A stretch of DNA of 64,000 nt from Hyaloscypha bicolor E (taxonomy: Eukaryota > Ascomycota > Leotiomycetes > Helotiales > Hyaloscyphaceae). The notes below the pieces were generated by a model. The model saw only the letters and a program-made list of their open reading frames with translations, was not told where the DNA came from and searched no databases. Shown piece by piece: positions 58,962 through 64,000 of the stretch. The stretch lies in contig NW_020194512.1 in NCBI RefSeq assembly GCF_002865645.1, forward strand, positions 1,523,119 to 1,587,118, given 5' to 3'. Within the stretch, counting starts at the first letter, position 1. Each line of letters begins with the position of its first letter. The position numbers were made by a program, and so were the translations under genes.

Positions 58962-61900
58962 ATGCCAAAAAGTGTTTTCGAAATGGCCACGCAGGCCCTG
59001 CCTCAAACCTGCCTGAGTACCGAGAAGCACGATGACCGCGTTCTGGACGTGACCCTCCACTATTTTGGCTGTCTGAAGGCCTCAGAGCACGAAGCATATT
59101 TCACCAGCCTGCCCCAGAAATCCAAACGTCGCATTGTGGAAGAAAAGTTACGAGTTCGACGCCTTAGAACGCATTTCGAAGCTCGGCCAAAAACAGAGAA
59201 TGGCGTGGTGTTGAAGAAGTTCGAGAACAGTCTCAGCGACTGGCGAAAATTGAATCTAAGACGAGACCCGGAACCAGAGAGATCACAGCGCTTGGAAGAC
59301 CTCCCTGATATGAGTGTTGATTATGATATCAAAGCGTCGATGATATATTTCAAGAACTCGAGGCCATTCGACGTTCCTGGAGTGGACAATAATTTTCCGA
59401 ATCAGAAGATCTCTGTCAAGGACTTGCTGTGCGATGAAGAGAACAATCCTCTGATGCAGTCATGCAACGATAACATGATTCGATATTTTCATTTTCCAGC
59501 AAACAACATGATATGGGTCGAGGTGAGTGGGGCAGTCATGCACGGTGTCGGCTTTAAGTGACTTCTTACAGGAAGCCATCGCGCGATATTACCACGAGCA
59601 AAGACCTAAGCCCGATGACTTCATTGCTCGATTCAGACCCCAAGATAGAACTAAAACTCAAATGCTGCTTTCTCCCGAATTTTGGAAGGGACAGCAGCAG
59701 GGCGACCGGGACTGTGAGGTGCATGCTCGATCCATGAAACCACTTTGCGAAGCAATCTCGATCGGTAAGTGCGTGAAGAAGCTTTAGTAGTTGAATCATG
59801 CTCATTGTGATAGACCCCATCTCAACTGAACCATCACCCAACAATCTTGCACTATTTGTAAGACTCCTTGAATTATTATATCAGCCCTCAGCTGATAATT
59901 CCAGATGCCATACCTTCACTGGGAAACTGACCGGGGGAGAATGAAAGCCGCAAGCGTCGTGAAAGAAGCAGGCAAGATCCGATTCTCCAACATGGCAGAA
60001 GTCGTAGACCAAGCAACAGCAAACGAACAGAATATTAAAACCGGTCACGTCAACGTGACGCCAGGTTCGAAAGGTTCAGACAGCAATCTTTCGCTTCCAA
60101 GTTACAACGTTACCAAAGCCCCACTGAATCTGCGGCGTGCTGCGTTAGGTCACCTTCTTCGTTTGGCTGCGAATGTTTCAGAGGCTATGAATTCTCATGT
60201 GGATGAGAAATTGATGTATGAGTATCTGCATGCCGATCCCCCACTCCAGCCTCGGAGAACGTTGGATCAGTCGTATTATGGCGCTTTGAAGAACACCGGG
60301 GCAAGAGACAGAGATCAGGTAGTGTATAGGGCAACGACTACGATGCCACATGAGTGTGATATGATACACCCAAAGGATAAATGTGCAGGTTGCCATGATG
60401 GAATCCGGAAGGTTCCTCGACTGATAATGGTGGACCAACTGTGGCTTTGGATTTTGGATGAGAGTTCGTGGAATCAAGATGAAATGCTTGCAGAGTACAC
60501 ATACTGACCAAAGCTCAGAAACTATAATAAGCTGCTTCCCAAAAAGATGGGGCAAGAATCGAGCCGACTCATCAGCAATCCACAAAAGTATTCGAACCCG
60601 GCTCAAAGCCGCTAGAAAGGACGAGATCAGGACTGCTTTCGATCTCGCCCTAATAATCGTGGACCAGTGCTCTCGAGTCTTCTTCGACCGATCGCGAATG
60701 TTTGAACGGCAACCAAACTTGGTAGATCTCTTTGCTGACGCAATTCGCGGAGTGGTGAGCACCTTGACTGAGACTAGAACATAGAGCTGATAGAAACTTA
60801 GACATATAAACAAACAGCTGCGTTCGATCAATTTCTGACATATACTCATCTCGCGTCAAAAGAATACAACTCCCGCGACAAAACCGGCAACTCAGCCACG
60901 CAAAACACGCTGCTAAACATCAACCCAGAAGGCAACCTGCTCAAAGAAACGAAAGACATTCTTGACGAGCTAAATATTATGAGCAGAATCAAGATCCAGC
61001 AGCAGGAAGTAGCCGAGGCATTCGTCAAGCACATTCGACACATCTTACTCCCTAAAGTCAATGATGCTAGGGATCCCAACTTCGCTTTGCTGAGCGAAGA
61101 TCAGCTCCTGAGACCTGAGAAAAATGAGGCTCTGAGGAGAGAGCAGTTGGAGAGTGCCAAGTGGACGTTGGTGAGGGCGAATAATCTTTTGGCTGGGATC
61201 CAGAGCAGGATTTCGGAGCTGAACACGCTGCAGGATGCAGCTCGAAATACATCTGCTGCTTTGAAGGACTTGTTGACTTTGAAGTATGCACCCCAAAAAT
61301 AGATACTCTGAACTTGAGATGGCTGACTCGGAATTATAGACAACAGCAAGCAGGCGTGGTAGAAGCTCGCGAAGCCGTCAAGCAAGCTACCGAAACGCTA
61401 AAGCAAGGACGATCGATCATGCTGTTCACGGTTGTGACGATCGTCTTCGTAAGTTTCCCTATTCTGGCCACCCGAATGCATTGCTAAGGTGACCAGCTCC
61501 CCTTGTCGTTCTGTGCTAGCTTGTTCGGAATGAACACCAAGGAGTTTAACGGTGGTGTGATGACATTGCGTGAAGAGTTCTACTACATGTGTAAGTGAAA
61601 CGGAAACTTATTCAACACTATAAGATTACTAACCTCATCCAAGTCCCCATCTCCGTCGCCATAATCGGCACCTCCTTCATCCTCGCCTTCAGCCGCAGCG
61701 AATTCCTAGCACCCTTCTTCTCTCTCCTCTGGGCAATCATTTCCCACCCAGCCCATGTAGCCATAACCTGGGTACTAACCAAGACGGGTCTGTATACACT
61801 ATCTCGAGACTTGAAGGCCAAAGCGAATGCGTTGAAGGATAGGGACCACAAGGTGACGGGGATAATGAAGGCGAATGCCATGCGGGAGAAGATGGAGCTG

Positions 61901-62047
61901 AAGGCCATGAAGAAGCTTTGGATGGAGGATGCCGTGGAGATGCGGGAGATGGAGCAGATCCCAACCCGGCCGAAGGATCTTGAGAGGGGAGAAAGCACTG
62001 GATCGGAAGTGAATCTGAACCAGTTGTATTATAGTCCGAGAACGTAG
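58962..62047 (+). CDS. CorA-like (Mg2+ transporter-type) membrane protein with long N-terminal domain
   Basis: Nine exons: 58962-59522, 59572-59764, 59814-59857, 59905-60463, 60519-60754, 60802-61283, 61340-61448, 61497-61590, 61644-62047; 2682 nt, 893 residues. All phases agree. The long N-terminal part has MPYLHWETDRGR and VDQLWLWILDEKTIISCFPK, then RWG, conserved in fungal CorA-like proteins. A helical segment (about residues 660-750) leads to the membrane pair: MLFTVVTIVFLPLSFCASLF ending in the GMN signature (SLFGMNTKEFNGG), and ISVAIIGTSFILAFSRSEFL, with a charged cytosolic tail. The GMN loop is the selectivity filter of CorA channels. Whether this fungal subfamily transports Mg2+ is not established. 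A start at the second Met (58983) is also possible. Confidence 0.88.
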
Positions 62048-62441
62048 TCGCGTAATCTGTAAAGTAATCTAACTGAAGTGCTCAGTACCAAGTTTCGAGC
62101 ATTCGGACTACTACAAAAGCGCGCGGCATTGAAATCCGTCCAACTCGATAAGCGAGGACGGGCGTAATTTTAATGCTCGCATTACAAAAATTCTCATATT
62201 CCGCATTATATTATATTATTATAAAAATTTCGCCAAAATTAGATCTGCTTCTTTTCTATTACGTAAGGCACCTCTGAAGAGTTTCGGGCGTTCCATTGAG
62301 ATTTGGTGTGATTTTCTGAACGTAGCGATTTTGGTGTTCCTCGCATTTTGCCAGATGGACGGTTTTCAACGCCGCGCGCTTTGGTAAATCGTTTGCTGTG
62401 CGTCCGATTTGCCCACAAGAAGTAGTATAGGCCACTCCAGC
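62048..62441. other. Convergent 3' intergenic region
   Basis: 390 bp between the stops of the CorA-like gene and the HET gene, with an AT-rich patch at 62200-62235. Nothing else seen. Confidence 0.4.
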
Positions 62442-64000
62442 TCATCTGATCCAGAATGTCTGCTTTTTTGCCCTCCATTCCGGCGCAACAACTTCGTTGT
62501 CCATGAAGCCATGAACATAGCATTCTCCAATCAACTCGTATTGCTCGTCCAGAGAGAATCGTCCCTCGGTGTTTTCTTCCATGTTCGGATCCACGGTATG
62601 CTTGTCAGACTTGATTTGTCTAAGCACGGAAGGTGTTTTACTGCCATCAAAAACGACCAACACGTCTCCCAGTTTGGTATAGCGAGGTCCCATTCCAAAG
62701 TAGCCACTTTCTGTGATGAAAAAGTTTCGATTCATAGAAATTAAGCGAGCAGCAAAGCGAAAATTATCCGCCCCTGAAGACCCAAATCTAGTAATGGGCT
62801 CCTTGCTGTTTATAGAATGCTCGGCCTCTGTCCAATGGACCTGACTCTCATTTTCTCGCGGTTTCCCAACCAACGTCTCAGTACTTGTTAGGCGGTAATC
62901 TAGCACCAGAGTCCTGGAAAAGGCATCGCCTGTAACCTCTCCGGTGGGATACAGTTTTTTCGATTTGGTTACCTGTCGCTTGATACTCATTATCTGTTCT
63001 GGGTAATCTTCCCAAATATCTTGTAATGACTCCGATTCGGAAGCCAGAGTAGAAATGTCGCCCACCACCACACCAATCTGCACACCTGCCACACCGATGA
63101 GGGGCAAGGTAATTTGATCCACCTGAAGCCGTGGTGTGAAGGTTGTGCCGGCATTGAAAACGCAGTTATAGCTAAAGCGGTTTGGTATCCTTGATCTCCA
63201 ATCAGTCGCCCATGTCGGAAGTTTGCCAGATCGATGGCCGTGAAGGGGATCACAATAGCCTATTCCGGCATATTGAAGAATGAAGATCTTGTTCTTCTGA
63301 AGATACGCCAAAGCGAAGGCCTGATACACCTCCTCGGTACTTCTACCATAGTCGACGACGACTTCGATAAGCTCATCGGCTTTTTTCAAGCCTAACAGTC
63401 CGTAAATTTTGTCCACAGGATTAGAGCATGCCCTGTCCCGGTGCAAATGCACCATCGCATGCAAATCCCCGGATTTTGCATTTGTTCTTCTTCCAGACTT
63501 GGCCAAGGCAAACTCTTGCCGAGTTGCAGCAAGTAGAGCAACTCCTTCAAAATTGGGATCAAACTCTCCCCCCAGGAAAGACTTAGTGCTGGTCACGCAT
63601 TTTAAAATAATGGTGCTAGTAGCCAAGAGATCGTTCCAATCCAGCGTGTTTGATCCATTGCATAGTATCATCTTAGATGGAAGGCAAGCTTCTTGCACAA
63701 CCCAGAGGCGTGAAAACCAAGGCTGGCTTAAAAAAGCGTTGAGGGCCTGGACGTCAAGTTGGTCTGTAACCTCTCTCAGAGCTTTCTTGACCCCTGCGCC
63801 AGCGATCTTGAGACCAACTAGACCTAGGCTTATTTTGGATTCATAAATCCCGAATCGCCACGCTTTTGATGCGAGTTCCTTGATAATGTCGATTGCGGCT
63901 TCCGTTTCAGCATTTCCCTCACCCAACCACCCAACTGCGCGAGTCGTCGCACTGAATATTTGCGCCATGAGCATCACTTGATGGCCTTTCTCATTGTCGT
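62442..64000 (-). CDS. HET-domain protein (heterokaryon-incompatibility type), N-terminus outside window
   Basis: Minus-strand frame open from the right edge to the TGA at 62442-62444; about 519 codons visible, no intron needed. The edge begins in NEKGHQVMLMAQIFSATTRA, then VGWLG, the third conserved block of the HET domain. FLSQPWFSRLWVVQEACLPS is the next hallmark (PWFxRxWVxQE). DKIYGLLGLKKA and VDYGRSTEEVYQAFALAYLQ follow, as in many fungal HET proteins, and the C-terminal half ends FFITESGYFGMGPRYTKLGD, VLVVFDGSK and ELIGECYVHGFMDNE. HET proteins mediate programmed cell death on non-self fusion. The protein-specific recognition partner is unknown, and the first HET block lies beyond base 64000. 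Confidence 0.93.
   Translation of the reverse strand, partial: DNEKGHQVMLMAQIFSATTRAVGWLGEGNAETEAAIDIIKELASKAWRFGIYESKISLGLVGLKIAGAGVKKALREVTDQLDVQALNAFLSQPWFSRLWVVQEACLPSKMILCNGSNTLDWNDLLATSTIILKCVTSTKSFLGGEFDPNFEGVALLAATRQEFALAKSGRRTNAKSGDLHAMVHLHRDRACSNPVDKIYGLLGLKKADELIEVVVDYGRSTEEVYQAFALAYLQKNKIFILQYAGIGYCDPLHGHRSGKLPTWATDWRSRIPNRFSYNCVFNAGTTFTPRLQVDQITLPLIGVAGVQIGVVVGDISTLASESESLQDIWEDYPEQIMSIKRQVTKSKKLYPTGEVTGDAFSRTLVLDYRLTSTETLVGKPRENESQVHWTEAEHSINSKEPITRFGSSGADNFRFAARLISMNRNFFITESGYFGMGPRYTKLGDVLVVFDGSKTPSVLRQIKSDKHTVDPNMEENTEGRFSLDEQYELIGECYVHGFMDNEVVAPEWRAKKQTFWIR

Overview
This window is a chromosomal segment of a filamentous ascomycete (Pezizomycotina; a leotiomycete-like fungus is my guess, not something the sequence proves). 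The evidence is the short GT-AG introns (45-160 nt), a fungal gene set (SKT5 chitin-synthase activator, PDAT/LRO1, a HET-domain protein), Fot1/pogo and Ty3/gypsy-type transposons, and a large block of DNA decayed by GC-to-AT transitions in the manner of repeat-induced point mutation (RIP).

Layout. (1) 1-6.65 kb: two ordinary genes in divergent arrangement, SKT5 (minus, running off the left edge) and the CHL1/DDX11 iron-sulfur helicase (plus). (2) 6.7-19.9 kb: an accessory region with six diverged copies, all on the minus strand, of a tiny single-span membrane protein I do not recognise. Five copies give exact three-exon models of 81-95 residues and one is frameshifted. A 589-bp inverted-repeat element and a 2.4-kb Fot1/pogo transposon, dead through five nonsense codons, lie among them. 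(3) 19.9-22.7 kb: gene-poor DNA with one broken small ORF. (4) 22.7-42.15 kb: a single 19.5-kb retroelement insertion, bounded by 157-bp LTRs and a 5-bp target duplication, that itself holds a nested 7.0-kb retroelement (303-bp LTRs, TTTAT duplication). Both are minus-oriented gypsy-type elements reduced to AT-rich wreckage without long ORFs. (5) 43.9-62.05 kb: a gene-dense housekeeping block: LRO1 and NAA30 (head to head), a DUF1917/Bles03 gene and DPH7 (head to head), OXR1, a decayed TPR-SET gene interrupted by an inverted repeat, HEM4 and ERV1 (head to head, 203 bp apart), and a large CorA-like membrane protein. (6) 62.4-64 kb: the C-terminal part of a HET-domain protein, open at the right edge.

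Exon models were checked by hand for splice consensus, phase and total length divisible by three. The genes in blocks 1 and 5 are conserved in ascomycetes and have no obvious joint pathway, apart from the HEM4/ERV1 pair (heme synthesis and mitochondrial disulfide relay). The most unusual item is the repeated small-protein family in block 2, with its conserved 4-nt first coding exon, conserved splice phases and partly shared TATA-like upstream block. I know of no described family that matches it.
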